Notes: generated by a model not told the origin, from the sequence alone. A stretch of 64,000 nucleotides of DNA from Lutraria lutraria (GCA_964023205.1 OZ026845.1:7574001-7638000); one strand, 5' to 3'. Positions 48,647 through 61,899 are shown, counted from the first letter of the stretch. Numbers and translations are program-made.

Positions 48647-51600
48647 ATGTCTGCTTTGAAGAACTTGCTGTCATCTGCTTCCAGACAGTATGCATGTCTG
48701 CTACGAAAGACACTCTCAGGTAATTATCATAATGTGAAATTGTGATATTAGCTCTCAAATTATTTGAGATGATTCCTATTCTGATGATGTTGTATAATTT
48801 TCCTTAACTTGATAGGAATTCATGAAAATGTACTTAGAGCAAACTGAATTTAATGGTTGGTTTATTGTCCTATGATTCCAAGGCTAGTCACACACTGCAC
48901 CATATATAGGAGGAATACAGAGTTCCTCAATAATGGGCCAGAACCCTCGACCTCCTGCTTGCAAGTCAGATACCCTACCAACTGAGCTAATCAGGCTAAA
49001 TTTGATAAATATAATATCTATATACCATACGAGACTTTAACAAATCACCAAAGTAAGAATACATCCAAATGCATGGCATCGGATCGATTATCCGATTTGG
49101 ATTCCATATTTTCGGTTCAAAACATCTTGGCACTGTCATTTAGCGTATACTGTCAAAATTAATGATACTATCCAATCAACGCACGTTAATTTCATTTACT
49201 ATATATCACTATAAATAATGCTTATTGATCAAAAATCAGAATCTCTCTTTTTCTACTACCACATTCTGAATTGCATACAATAGAACAATAGAGATGTAAG
49301 GTGAGTTTGAGTAAAAAAAATTTTTTTATGAAACTGGGGCCAGGTTAAAAAAAATCCTATGATAATTTATGTAGTCTATTGATGTAGATAATCAAATCGA
49401 ATATTCAATAATGGAGAAGGTTAATCGTTATATCTGAATTCGATTTGATCGGAGGGTACCTGAATCGTTGCAGCCCTATTACCATACTGCTACATCTACA
49501 TGTCCTTGTTGTGGCTTGACTCACTGACAACTTTCTTCATGTTCATACTTCTATTCCTGCACCTTTTGTATTCTTATCTGACTTATCTCAAGAGAGTGGG
49601 CAAGAGACAAGTTTTTGCTATACTATAATTCTTCAACTTGGAAATTTTTCATGATTGACCATGTAATCTAGTGCTGTTCAAAAGATGGTGTGTGACTGAG
49701 CCATCTTTGGAATATTTTGCTTATTTTCTGATTAAATTTTCTACTGTGCTAATGAGTATGATAATTTTTTATTATCTTGTCAAAATTAGGAAATAAATAC
49801 ATACGTATGACTGCAATTTTGCTTTGTGTAAATAAACACAAACCACCATTGTCTATGAAGAGAACTTTTAATAATTACAAGTCTAAGTACTGCAGTGCAA
49901 GATCTCTATTGTTCTTATAAACCAATATCTTCTGGAATCAAAGTCTTGAACTTTCTGGGTTGTAAATTTACTTAACTTTCATATTGTTCTATTCCTTACA
50001 TGACAAATATTTAAAACTGAAAAGGCTCATCTTTGTTTTTTATTCTACTTAATGAATCTTGTTATTTTTTAGCTGAAAAAACAGTACAGAGAGCTGGAAT
50101 TTGTATGTCAAAATGTCTGAAAAATGACAGCATAAACACTACTGAACAAACATTGGAAAAAGAAGTGGAAACTCCAGCATCCAAACCTGAAATGAAAAAG
50201 AAATTTGCTGTTCGATTAGGGAATGACTATGTGTAAGACCCCTTATTTACTGTCCACTAGGCCATCCTGCAGATGACATAGAACACTAGACTGTGTCACT
50301 GATAATCACAATATGAAGGGAAAATGTGATGTCTGTGTTGACATTCACAAAACCAGTCATACGAATCAATCTTTTGCAAGTCATTTAGATAAGAGATAAG
50401 CATATTTCAACTAAGACTAAGAGTTTTCTTTCTTGTTCATATCTGCCTAGGAAAAGAAATTACATAATTTGAATCTGCACCCGTGCATCTCAATATGTAT
50501 TCATGCAATTCAGATATAATATTTGTGATGTTCTTTTGCAGCCCTACTGTCCAGCCATAGTATATTTTTAGCATATCTCTGAAAGCTGCATCCTGATAAA
50601 TTTACTTGGTATTTTTCTGTAGTAAATTTGTAATCATTGAATGACCCTTTTCACATTGAGTAAACACGTAACTATGTTAAGTATTGCAGAAAAATATGAG
50701 ATTTAAACAGCTAGCTTACAATAAGGTTGCTGGTTCTACTGAGATGTGTGCCTGTGGTCCTCCTTGAAAGGCGGAGTTTGGAAAGTAACCAATCAACTCG
50801 GTTTGATGCGACAAAAAAATATCAATATTTGAATGATCAATTTCAGCCCTGGAAAAGATTACATACCTACTGATGAAATGTATGAAGTTTTATTTGATGG
50901 TGTACGTTTTGATGAATTGCCTAAAGTTGAGATCAATGCCAGGATGCAGAATACATTGGCTTATGCAGTTTATAAAGGTATTAAAAAAGTTTAATGTGTA
51001 CAATGTTCCCACTTGCTACTAAAACTGGGGGTAAACTTGCCTTATTGGTTCAAAATCTCGGGTAAGAAAAATACTTTTGGGGTATGAATGTAAATGAAAG
51101 AAGAAAGTACCAAATTAACTTTTGAGTATCATGCAACACATCCTCGCTGCTTGAGGCCTCCGTCGAAGTAAAACTGAACTATTTTAACATTGACTGTGAC
51201 GTAATTTCAGATGATGAATAAAATGTGTGCAGCAAAGGGGCTGTACAAAATTCAAAAACACTGAATTGTTATTGCTTATTTTGCACAAGAAGACGAGAAA
51301 ACGAAACCCCATTAGGCCATTACTTCCTACACAGAATGGTTATGTGCATTTTAAGTATAAAATCTGGGCCAAACAGAACCCGTCTAGCCAAATGGTAGAG
51401 GTCACAATGATTGACCAGTCACACAGTGTTTATTTTTACTTTGCCACGTTTATGGGTCATGGATTTTCAGAAAATCCCACTTGTTTACACTTCTGTGCCA
51501 TTCCAATTTAGCGGTTCTTACCCGAAATTTACGTACATGCAATCTAACACCAATCGCTTCCTTTCAATGCCTGTATTAAGCTACTTGAGCTTTTGAAGAC

Positions 51601-54489
51601 TGTTGCTTACATATAGCTATGTTATAGTCAGAAATTGTTCAGTGGACCCATTCTATCCAAATAAATATGAAAATGTTTTACAAACATTTTCACTGATTTT
51701 TACACACAGTTCAGACTCTTAACGCAATTTATAAGTCCATGACTTAAAATAAATTAATTTCTGAGAATATAAGACAGTAAACGGTTCTCCCCTTGATTTT
51801 AATTATACTTTTGTTTTTATTCCCCGGGGCATCAAATGATGCGGAGATTATATATCTAATCAATATTTATGGTTATCCTACAAACCCTATTTTTAGGGAT
51901 ATCATCATTCAGGAAAATCTTAAGTGCAAAATATTTAGGGACTAATCATTCCTCCTAAGAACTGAAAGTATGTTTAGAAAAAATAGAGAAAATAGTTGAG
52001 TGACCTACCTACCATGTCTTGTTTTATTTAGACAGGTACCAGTAATAAGTTACTAATTTTCTATATTGTCTTTGTTTTACAGGCAAAACAGTAACAACAC
52101 AGAGTGGGGTATGGAATATATCATTAAATATGTTTTAATTATTATCTTACAAACCTCCCTATCTATTGTTTCAAACTGCATAAATAAAATTGTAATTTTA
52201 TATGTTTATAAAAATAATTAGGTCAGAATTTTTAGAATTTTACTTCCCCATTGATTTGGTTCTGAAATAAATTTAAATAAATTTGTATTTTTTACACCAG
52301 CTGTCAAAGGACTGGCCATAAATCTTTAGAGAAATGAAAACAAATTTTAACAATCTTCAAATATTGTAAAGGAACCTGTTTACCATGAGATTTCTAACCC
52401 CATGTAGTTTACTGGTAATTTTCGAAGTCCCTATCAAAGTTTTGCTTCTATAGATTAACCACACACATTGAAGTCTGTTGATTATTTCAGGGTACAGTTG
52501 GGTTTAAGAACTCAAAGAAAAAGTCCAATGTATGTGGTCAGACTGTAGGTTTAGCTATTGGATCTGTAAGTTTTTTCTCTTTTCATGCCCCTGTATCGAT
52601 ATACCGGGGGCATATTGTTTTTGGTCTGCCTGTTTGTCTGTTTGTACCGAATTTTAACCTTACCTATAAAATCAAAAGGCCTCCACCTACAACCATCAAA
52701 CTTCATATGTTGCTCCATCATGACAATCTCTACAGGACCTGTGCTTTTCAGGTCAAAGGTCACTCGGAGGGAGCTTTGTGATTTTAAAGCACATCCTGTT
52801 CTCCTTATTTTTTCTATAAGGAAGATTTAGATTGTACAGTACAACCTCTCCAGAGTGGCCCTCTGTGCAACAACAGCTTGATTTTCCCCTCTGCACGATT
52901 TAACTATAAATGTAATCTCTCTAGAGCAACAACCTCTCAACAACAACACAAGTTTGCTACTCTCAAAGGGTGTTGCTTTGGAGAGGTTGCACTGTATGTG
53001 TTTACAATGTTCATTATACCATACAAGACTAGAAATTGTCGTTATTAGCATCAATACATGAATTAACCTAAACGTTTAACCATTCTGGGGTACTCACAAT
53101 AGATTAATGCAAGAAATTGAGGATTCAAAATAAAATGTTGGAATGAATATGCAGTCAAAGGCCACCATTGGGACAGCTGAAATAGGGCCTTTATTTGACA
53201 GGTGACCTTTGTTCAGAGGTCATTTTGTTCTACAGAATCAATGATGCTTTTTAAAAAAGGCTTTTTTCACTGTATGGCCTATATTTGGAGATGGCCACTA
53301 ACACAAGTTTAAGTGTATGAAAAGTCCACCTTTGTAATTAACCAAATGTTTTCAGTAATTTCTTTATAGTGCTATAAATTTTAGTACAGCAATGTTTAGA
53401 AATTTGGTATGGTGAATTAATTAATATGGTCACATTTATATGATTAATATTTCCTTATTTGCCTTCAGGATCTGATCAAGAAGGGTTTGAAGAATGTCCG
53501 AGTTGTTGTTAAGGGTCAAGGTGCTGGCAGACTTGTAAGTTTCGTTACTGTTGTATATGTGTTAAGAAATAATAACTGTATTTGACTGTGTTTAGAATAA
53601 AGAGAGGTAATACTGCTATTGTTTTAAAAAAACTACGAACATAATGCTTTCCCTTTGTAACTCCCCCCCTTAAAGAGTATTGCTGATGATTCAAAGTTTA
53701 GTGTCGTAACTTCTGTTTGTGCCCTACTCTTAAAGATGGGGGCATAAAGGTTTGACTTGTCCATCTGAAAATCTTGTGTCAAGCATTAGGGGAGTTGTTT
53801 GAAATTATACAGAAATGTTTATCAGCAAATAAAGTTGAGATTATATAACTCTGCTAATGGTGAAGACTCTGGAGTTATCTGCCCTTGAATTTGTATTTTG
53901 GCTTTACAGTATTTGGAGCAGAGTTATTAAATTATACTGAAATGTTTATCAACATTTGAATTTGTGCATAAAGGGTTTTAACTCAGTCAAAGGCTGAAGA
54001 GTCTGGATTTATCTGCCATTGAATTTGTATTTTATTTATTATATTATATATGAATATCTTGTGTCACACATAGTTTACCATATAAAATACCATAGTATTT
54101 TACTTGCTCTTTTGGGTCAGAGTTTTATTTTGTGCGCATAGATATGTGATACACTTAAACCTAAATTAAAGACTTTGTTTAATTAGGAGAGGTAATTTAG
54201 TTTGATATGATGCTGATTTATGCATGGGCAACTAATGGTCATGTAGCATGCATCTACAAGGAGGAGATTGGACCCTGACAACTGATGGGTTCAAGTCCAA
54301 AATTTAACTGTGAGATTTCATCTATTTTTAGCTGCTACCTAAATCTATTTGAATTAAACTGTATGTGCCTTTAATGTTTTTCAGCCTGCTATTAAGGGTG
54401 TAAGTAATGCTGGTGTAAATATAGTATCAATAACCGATATGACCTATCCAAATGTTACTTGTAGACCTAGAAAGGCAAAGAGGATGTAG
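48647..54489 (+). CDS. MRPS11: Mitochondrial small-subunit ribosomal protein uS11m (seven coding exons)
   Basis: A structural protein of the mitoribosome small-subunit platform. Coding exons: 48647-48719, 50073-50232, 50847-50977, 52083-52108, 52491-52565, 53469-53534, 54385-54489; 636 nt, 211 aa (human is 194). All borders are AG/GT and in phase. Exon 1 encodes MSALKNLLSSASRQYACLLR, basic and without acidic residues, as expected of a mitochondrial presequence. Exons 2-3 are a lineage-variable linker. The uS11 fold spans exons 4-7: GTVGFKNSKKKS, QTVGLAIGS, VRVVVKGQGAGRL, VSITDMT, and the C-terminal CRPRKAKRM, matching the family's CRP-R-K end. The usual NGC before CRP reads VTC here. Exon 4 is a 26-nt microexon. 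The TAG is followed at once by a donor (GTAAGT), so a 3' UTR intron begins at the stop. A pyrimidine-AG at 48618-48620 may be the acceptor of a 5' UTR intron. Confidence 0.95.
48857..49005 (-). mobile_element. tRNA-Ala-derived SINE (copy 3), in MRPS11 intron 1
   Basis: Reverse orientation: TAGCTCAGTTGGTAGGG, loop CTTGCAA, a box B decayed to GGTTCTGGCC, then a body with GTGTGACTAGCCTTGG as at 6320. Confidence 0.75.
49030..49478. mobile_element. hAT MITE, deleted relative of the 1795 element, in MRPS11 intron 1
   Basis: Aligns with 1795-2589 at both ends (GCATGGCATCGGATCGATTA left; GAATCGTTGCAGCCCTA right) but lacks about 345 bp inside. Its left terminal repeat is mutated. Flanks ATACCATA and TTACCATA match at seven of eight bases. 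Confidence 0.8.
50978..52082 (+). other. MRPS11 intron 3
   Basis: No repeat or exon recognised; the 94-codon ORF at 51227 is not credible. Confidence 0.45.
52590..52810. repeat. Dispersed repeat in MRPS11 intron 5
   Basis: CCGGGGGCATATTGTTTTTG, GTCTGCCTGTTTGTCTG and CAGGTCAAAGGTCACTC in this order, a layout common in bivalve introns (from memory). Contains AGGTCAAAGGTCA, a direct repeat spaced by one base. Confidence 0.45.
52835..52996. mobile_element. MITE family M1, in MRPS11 intron 5
   Basis: TACAGTACAACCTCTCCAGA at the left; GAGAGGTTGCACTGTA at the right. Confidence 0.8.
53150..53318. mobile_element. MITE family M2, diverged, in MRPS11 intron 5
   Basis: GCAGTCAAAGGCCACC at the left and CACTAACACAAGTTTAAGTG at the right, with TTTATTTGACAGGTGACC inside. 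Confidence 0.55.
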
Positions 54490-55035
54490 GTAAGTCGGTG
54501 TTCTAAGCTGGTTTTTATTAAACGTAAATTTGCTGACAATCCTGAGTTAACATCAATCTTTGGACAATGGCTACTCTCCAGTATGTTACACTTATTTCTT
54601 GAGGGGTGTCACAAAAGTATGCAGAAAATTAGCATCTACTTAAAAAAACAACCTCAAATTTCAATGAAAATTTCAAAGAAGTATACTTATTATGTTGCCT
54701 CTCAAGTATTCAATTATCCACCCTGTATGCATCATGTAGACATTTTAATTTGTGGACAAAATAGTAATTATCACCAGCTGGAGTATATTTATTTACATTT
54801 TACTTTTAAATCTTAAACCATTAATTTAAAAATAATATAATGTGTTGAAAAAACTTGAAAAATGTTTTATCTGTAAAACCGATTTCATGTTCGCAAATAT
54901 TACCCATATTCACACTTCAGTTATATCTGTGAAATGCCATTGTAGCTAATAGTGTCTATGATAGTTTTTTGTTTGTTAACAAGTTAATAATACAATGTAC
55001 TAAGTTTATTAATTTTATTCATATTATTATTTCAG

Positions 55036-55140
55036 TGCTGTCTCTATTAGATCAAGCCTAGGAAGAAGAAACAGCTGTTGTATATTTGAATTATCATGTT
55101 TTAAGCATTTTGAAGAATAAATCATCTACCATGTTACATC
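55036..55140 (+). other. 3' UTR exon and poly(A) signal of MRPS11
   Basis: The donor abutting the uS11m stop (54490) pairs with the acceptor TTATTTCAG ending at 55035. The exon after it carries AATAAA at 55116-55121 and no ORF. The far end is approximate. Because the exon junction would lie right at the stop, it should not trigger nonsense-mediated decay. Confidence 0.6.
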
Positions 55141-56574
55141 TACCATGTTACAGAGTCTATGTCTAGTTGTTTATAGCACACCTTGATTCATTAAAAATTG
55201 TCAACTTATTCTGTCAATATTTTTGCAATATACAATTATGCAGCAGCTAAATTCAGACTTAAAATTAAAATGTAATTATATTATGGAACAAATGACATGA
55301 TATATTGATTTATTTAAGTCTCATCCATTTGCATACATGTATACAATTTATAAAAGTCATACATATATATGTATATACACAAACAACACAATAAACATTT
55401 ATATGGCCATCCTACAATAGAATTATAAGAGACTATCAACTATATTTAACTTCATAGATTGTATACAATTAATAAAATTTTAGATTACCATTACTGATCT
55501 AATATTAAACCCTGATATATGTAGATACTTTCTACATGTATCTGTAATAAATAAAATTTATAAATCCTGACAACAAAAGCATGGCAATACAGGATGTTAG
55601 ATAGATATTCATTAAAGATTCATCAAACATGAGATTGGGGTTTGGATGGATTGTTGCCCCTCCTCAGACTTTGGGGACGATTCCCCTTTGAAGCCATAAG
55701 TAAGAGTTAGGACATAATTCCAAGTTTGAGACTTGACAGGTATGTGCATCGTCAACTCCAATTTGAGAAAAACATGTTTAAAGATTGTGTGGTCACTAGA
55801 AAATGGACTTGTACTCACAGATCAAGAATTACAGACCTTAATACAAATATTTTATGACTATGAACAAAATGTATTAGAGATACTAGATCCTTATAAATTG
55901 TGATATTAAAACATAATTGATAAAATATTAACCTTTACTCATACAACATTTTGAAATGTTGGACACAGGTCACTTGTATTGACTTTCAATATAGCATAAA
56001 GGGAGGTTATACTTCTTACTAGTACTCTCCCTTTTGTATGATCATATAGCATTTTTTATTTACAAATTACACAATTCAGAAAAAGCTCGTGGTGAATGAT
56101 TTGGAAATGATTCATTCTACATATTCAATAATAATTATTGAAAGCATTTTTTTTTTAAATCAGCATTTTCTTTTACCTTACTAGCTAGAGCTAATTAATA
56201 TCACCCAGTTCTTTATGTCTAATATCACACGATAGCAATAATTAACTACAAATGAACATGTATATAGGGGCGTGTGGATTTGAATTCTTTAAATAATTTG
56301 AGGAGCTAATTTGATTGAAGGCAGTTTGAATGTTTTATGGTCCGTTTTACAGGGCCACTGTTATGTCATTAAATTTAAGTTCTAATTTAAAGCTGTTCAA
56401 TCTTGTTTAGAAAAAAAGGGCAGATTGATGCCTGTATCATTATGTAACCAATCAGTGTCACTTTAAGGCTGATGATAAAACCTTTATGAAAGATAGAATT
56501 TTAACATCATTTAGACAGTTTTAAGATATTCAAATTATGTTACAAATCATTCTGTTCTTCATCCATCTCCTCTA
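55141..56574. other. Non-coding stretch downstream of MRPS11
   Basis: AT-rich; nothing recognised. Confidence 0.35.
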
Positions 56575-56785
56575 ACCTTGACCAAAATTAGGCTCTAAAA
56601 TTGTTTCTGGGTAGCTGCTTATTGAAAATAGGGTAGGAAGGAGGTCGGGATTTTTTGGCTTTTGAAGTGTGTGGAAATGAAATTAATGTAAAAAGTAAAT
56701 GTACAATTCCTGTGACTCGGTCGTGGGGAAAATAGGGTTTGTCAAGTAACCGGAAACAAACTCTTTTTACGTCTTAACGTTATAT
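56575..56785. mobile_element. MITE family M3, full copy
   Basis: TTGTTTCTGGGTAGCTGCTT at the left; AGTAACCGGAAACAAAC then TTTTTACGTCTTA at the right. Confidence 0.65.
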
Positions 56786-57235
56786 AATTAGGGACAAATA
56801 AATAGATCATACCATAGAGTTAGTCTTACGATGAAGCTGAAATTCAAACTATTGCCGAAGATTATAGGACCGAAAATATATGGTCATAGTATAGAGGTTT
56901 GTTAAAATGATAGCTAATTAAAGTTTTACTGTATTTCACTTTTTATTGTGTACGTAAGAAATATGGAACATCTATATGAGTTTAACTGAACTTTTTTCTA
57001 TGTCCTTGCAAATTATTTATAATCATTTCGTAACCAATAAAAATAGGTCCCCAGGATGGGACATTTATTTCAGCATCTCAACAATCGTTACTATCTTTTA
57101 TGCATACTTATCTGTCTGATCGTAGAAGGAATCAGACTTTTTTGGATGGACAATGGTTCGCGTCGATGCTTACTACGATGAGAGTCTTTTATATTTCAAC
57201 ATTGAACGATTATACAATTATAAAAATGTATTATA
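56786..57235. other. Non-coding stretch
   Basis: Nothing recognised. Confidence 0.3.
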
Positions 57236-57412
57236 AAAAACCTATGTTAGCAGCCACCTCCAAAATAAAGTGACTCTGTGAATAAAGGCAATTCTTCTAA
57301 AAACTTTCATTGATTATTCAGACATAAAACAAACAAATAAAAGTCACCTGTCAATAAAGGCCACATTTTGTCTTTCACAAGGGTGGCTTTTGTTCACAGG
57401 TTTTATTGTACA
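57236..57412. mobile_element. MITE family M2
   Basis: AACCTATGTTAGCAGCCACC at the left; GTGGCTTTTGTTCACAGG then TTTTATTGTAC at the right. Confidence 0.65.
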
Positions 57413-58638
57413 TCTTGATGGCTTACTCTAAGAGAGACAGACAATAAAGGGCTGTTATTGAACAATACCGTTCTGTTTTACTGCAATTTGATATAAGCTT
57501 CCCTTTAATAATTATTTACTATAGAATTGTTTGTCTTTAGTCAAATCAAATCAGATAATCTAGATCAATTTAAAAGGTATCGTATTTTGGAACCGTTCAT
57601 ACCAATAACCATAACAGTTGACTTACAGCCGAGCAAACATTTACTGATAAGCCTACATTCTTCATATAGACAATCTAGTAGTGTCCGTCTGTTGTATAAT
57701 ATAAATTGCGGGGTTTTGAGTTGTTTAAGCCAGTGGCATTGTCAGATTATGTAAGAAAACAAATTACTATCTTCTAGTGAAAATGTACATTCATGTAACA
57801 ATAAACGTCGGAAGAAACTTAAAAAACTTATTATTCTGCAAAGTCAGCAAACAACAATTTTCTCATTGTTTTGATTTATGATTCAATAGCGAATTATAAC
57901 GAGGATGACTTTTTTTGTAACCAGCACCCTACTGAGATATTTGATAATTTTTCTGTTTTAAAATGCTGGCACTATATGTACGTAGAACTTTGGAGATGCA
58001 AAACGTTTTTCGATATCTTTCGGTTTCCTTGTTCGTTACGTTTTACCCCAACTTCTGTGTTGCCCGCGTAATGCGTCTGCGTTTTATACCCAAACGATTG
58101 ATGGGTTGTCACGTCGGATCTATGTCCATCAAGAAAAGCCGATGAAAACAACAAAGAGTAGATTTCAAACGAAGTACATGATGAAATCCAATTTTAATTC
58201 AATATTTTTACTATCGTTTTAATCAAATTTATACATCACGCATGCATGAGAAACTAGAAAAGCTGATGTATAATGAATTTTTAAACAGTTGCCACCTAGT
58301 TGCATTAAATTATTTCTGAAGCCAGTTACAGCTTAATTAAAAACGAGATTTTTTTTACTTGACAATACTGGTAACGTGTTGGGTATTGTTTGTTCTTTTA
58401 TTTTAATTCATATCGGAACAGAAATTATATCAATGGGAATGAAAACAAACACGATCTAATACGTAGCCATCCTACATTAGCATTAGTCAGGTTAACGTTG
58501 TAGTATGGTATTATATGGTAAAAACACATATTCAGGTCATGATGACAATATATATTTGGCTATTATAAGCGGTTATTACTGATTCTCCCGATTGTGAGAC
58601 AAAACAAAAATGTAGCCCCCGAAGTCATCTAAAATTAC
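57413..58638. other. Non-coding stretch
   Basis: Overlapping plus and minus ORFs at 57871-58154 lack splice or family support. Confidence 0.3.
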
Positions 58639-59330
58639 TTACTTACAGCCCATCGCGCCTCCTGACGTAAAGGGGGAAGCGACAAAGTCCCTCCAGCCTT
58701 CTATGTCCTGGGTCCTCTGTATGGTCCTCCAGACCTCTTGCATGTTCCTCATCTCTTCATCGACTGTTCGCTGCCAAGTTGTTTTAAGTCGGCCTCTTCC
58801 TTTTCTCTTCAGGAGTCCAATGGATGGCGACTCTACTAATGCTGTCAGGTTCCCTTCTACGTACATGCCCGATCCATCTCCATCTTCGCCTTTTGATGAC
58901 TGTCAGCATATACTCGAGCCAACATAATTCTAGTAACTCTTTGTTGGAGATGGTTCTCGGCCAAATTATCCGTGAGGTCTTTCTGAGACATGTTGTGTGG
59001 AACACCAATAGTTTTGTCAAGTCGCCCTATATTATTAGCCAGCACTGTGAGCCACACAGTACGGTTAACAGCACACAGCTTTTAATTATTTGTATCTGTA
59101 TGCCCTGTTGTACTGTTCTAATCTCCAGACATATTTCATGCCAATGAAGACCCCCTCGCTTTGTTCAGTCTGTTTTGGACGTCGCTGTCAACTCCACCAT
59201 CGCTCCTAAATGTTCTTCAAATATAGGAAATGGAGTCAGACATGATTTCAGTTTTTTCTTCTGACTGGCCTTGAGACAAAGTATCCGATATGGCTTCTTA
59301 CGGGCATGGTTTGCCAAGCTTAGTCCATAC
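58639..59330 (-). pseudogene. Non-LTR retrotransposon (LINE) reverse-transcriptase C-terminal remnant
   Basis: Minus strand, three frames. The 59330-59060 part carries DGGVDSDVQNRLNKARGS with later stops. 59057-58860 holds WLTVLANNIGRLDKTIG-type sequence. 59020-58784 has RRRWRWIGHVRRREPDSISR and HWTPEEKRKRP. 58866-58639 has RGRLKTTWQRTVDEEM and WRDFVASPF. The W-x-GH-x-RR and GR-K-TW-RT-EE blocks are the well-known end of metazoan LINE polymerases. The frame breaks mean it is inactive. Only the 3' end of the element remains, as usual for 5'-truncated insertions. Confidence 0.8.
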
Positions 59331-59860
59331 ATACTTTCATCAGGTAGTCAGAGGAATTCAAATGGTACATATTAATATCTTTCTAGACTTACTTTTTTCA
59401 AATCATTCCAACAAACGTTTCTCATGAAAAATACTACATGTTTTCTTCAGAGCATTTGAACGGCAGCTGCATGCATAAATTTTGCGTCGCTTTTTATGAA
59501 ATGATTTCTCGTAAAAAGTTCAGCCAACATTGTGACGGAATTCATTGTAGCATGTTCTTTAACTGAATAAGTGAATTTTTTGGTTATTTGTTATTAAATG
59601 GGAAAAAATCAGACAATTTAAGAAAAAAATATTTAGAAAAATGGAATGAGATATTCAACCATAATGAATTAATAATGAAATTCTCTGCGACGTCTTTTTC
59701 AGGGTTTGGAGAGTTACGGTGCTTGTAAGAATTAATTATACAGTTACGCAAATGTTATTCCCTACAGTTAGCTTTATGAAGTGTATATCACAACGTACAT
59801 TTATTATTTAATGTGGTTAATGACGCTTCATCCGTTCATTATGTGGTTTACATAAACATA
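59331..59860. other. Non-coding stretch
   Basis: AT-rich, no feature. Confidence 0.3.
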
Positions 59861-60775
59861 AACATGTATTTATATTTTGTGGTTTACATATATTTGTATA
59901 TATATTTTGTGGTTTCATATTTTAAGGTTTACGTGATATTCATATTTGTGGTTACAAATTCATTTTTGTGGTTACCTAATTATGCATATTTTGTGGTTTG
60001 CTTGATATTTATATTTTGTGGTTTGCATGATATTCGTATTTTGCTGTTTAAATTATATTCGTATTTTGCGGTTTACATGATATTCATATTTTGTGGTTTG
60101 CATGATATTCGTATTTTGCTGTTTAAATTATATTCGTATTTTGCGGTTTACATGATATTCATATTTTGTGGTTTGCATGATATTCGTATTTTGCTGTTTA
60201 AATTATATTCGTATTTTGCGGTTTACATGATATTCATATTTTGTGGTTTGCATGATATTCGTATTTTGCTGTTTAAATTATATTCGTATTTTGCGGTTTA
60301 CATGATATTCATATTTTGCGGTTTGCATGCTATTCGTATTTTGTGGTTTGCATGATATTAATATTTTGTGGTTTGCATGACATTCGTATTTTGTGGTTTG
60401 CATGATATTCGTATTTTGCAGTTTACATGATATTTATTATTTGTGGTTTGCATGATACTTATATGTTGTGGTTTGCATGATATTCGTATTTTATGGTTTA
60501 CATGATATTAATTATTTGTGGTTTGCATGATATTTATATTTTATGGTTTACATGATATTTATATTCTATGGTTTGCATGATATTTATATTTTGTCGTTGA
60601 CATGATATTTATATTTTGTCGTTGACATGATATTCGTATTTGTGGTTTGCATGATATCTATATTTTATGGTTTGCATTATATTAATATTTTGTCGTTTAC
60701 ATGATATTTATATTTTGTCGTTTACATCATATTCGTATTTGGGGGTTACAATTTCATACTTTGTGGCTTCATATA
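59861..60775. repeat. Minisatellite, 25-bp unit with a 75-bp higher-order repeat
   Basis: Units of TATTCGTATTTTGTGGTTTG plus CATGA. In 60041-60330 three variants (CTGTTTAAATT, GCGGTTTACAT, GTGGTTTGCAT) cycle with an exact 75-bp period (60041, 60116, 60191, 60266). The 180-codon ORF here is the array read in phase, not a gene. Confidence 0.9.
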
Positions 60776-61116
60776 TCATTGCATATTTTGGAATGATGTG
60801 CATTTCAATCATTTCACCGGACGGCGCAAAATCATATTTCGAGTAGAATGTTTTGCTTTGAAGGATATTTTACATCAATATATAAAAAAAAAAACGGTCG
60901 TGTTGATTAATTTCAACAACTCTAGTTCAAGGTAAGTGCTACGTAAGTTTGAAATGAATCAATCGAGAAAATTCAGTTCTATTCAACTCGAATGCGTCTT
61001 ATGAGTATAAGTTCTGAGAATTTCTGGATTTAATACTTTCTAAGTTTGACATCTTGAGGACTATATCACCTTAAATGTGTTACAATAAGTTTACTGCGTT
61101 CAAAATTATTCTGTAG
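60776..61116. other. Non-coding stretch
   Basis: No feature. Confidence 0.3.
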
Positions 61117-61255
61117 ACGCTTTGATTTTCACACTGTCGCAACGCCTTGATTTTCACATTTATCAAATCTGGGTTGTATAAACGCTTTGATTCCCACCTT
61201 TGTCAAATCTGGGTTGTATAAACGCTTTTATTTTCACACTCGTCACATCTTGGTT
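61117..61255. repeat. Short tandem repeat, about 45-bp unit
   Basis: Three diverged units of CGCTTTGATTTTCACA followed by TCAAATCTGGGTTGTATAAA. Confidence 0.7.
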
Positions 61256-61899
61256 GTTTGATTTATTCAACGTTGCAACATTGGCTATAGATTCAACAAC
61301 ATTATAAATCATTCCTTTAGAGACATCAGGGTGTCAACAAATCTCTGACTACCGGTGGATCTTCCCTAACACGATCACACGTTTTTAATTTTATTAGACG
61401 AAATTTAAATTTCTCGACTTTTTTATTGAAGATAAAGTACAATCAAACCATACATAGAGACCGCTATAACATTAAGACCATCTCGGTGTAAAGGTCACTT
61501 ATTTTCGAGTAAATCACATATACATATTTCTTCAGCAATTCAACTACATGTTGAGGCCTCTTCAATATTAAAACTGTATCATGGTTTTATATCAAGTTTT
61601 TTTTATTGTAGTGTGACTGGTTACCCGACTTACATTATTTTTTCCATGCGACCCTATATTTTTAGGCCCTAGGAACGACCGGTTCAACCATTGTCTTAGT
61701 TTTCTATCTCTTCGCAAGTTTTCAATAATAATAATATACCAACAACTGTATTTCTTGATTCATGGGAAATGCGCTAGTGATCCCTGGTTGAAATATATGC
61801 TATTATTTTATTATAATTATTATAGTAGCATGTGCACGTAAACTATATATATGAATGTATTTCATTTGTCATATACTCACGTTTCTCATTATAATTTCG
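61256..61899. other. Non-coding stretch
   Basis: GCGACCCTATATTTTTAGG near 61650 resembles sequence near 15575; otherwise nothing. Confidence 0.3.

Noticed and set aside
59813..60355. 180-codon plus ORF of FCGLHDIRILL-type repeats
   Set aside because: A phase artefact of the 25/75-bp array; no start context or similarity.
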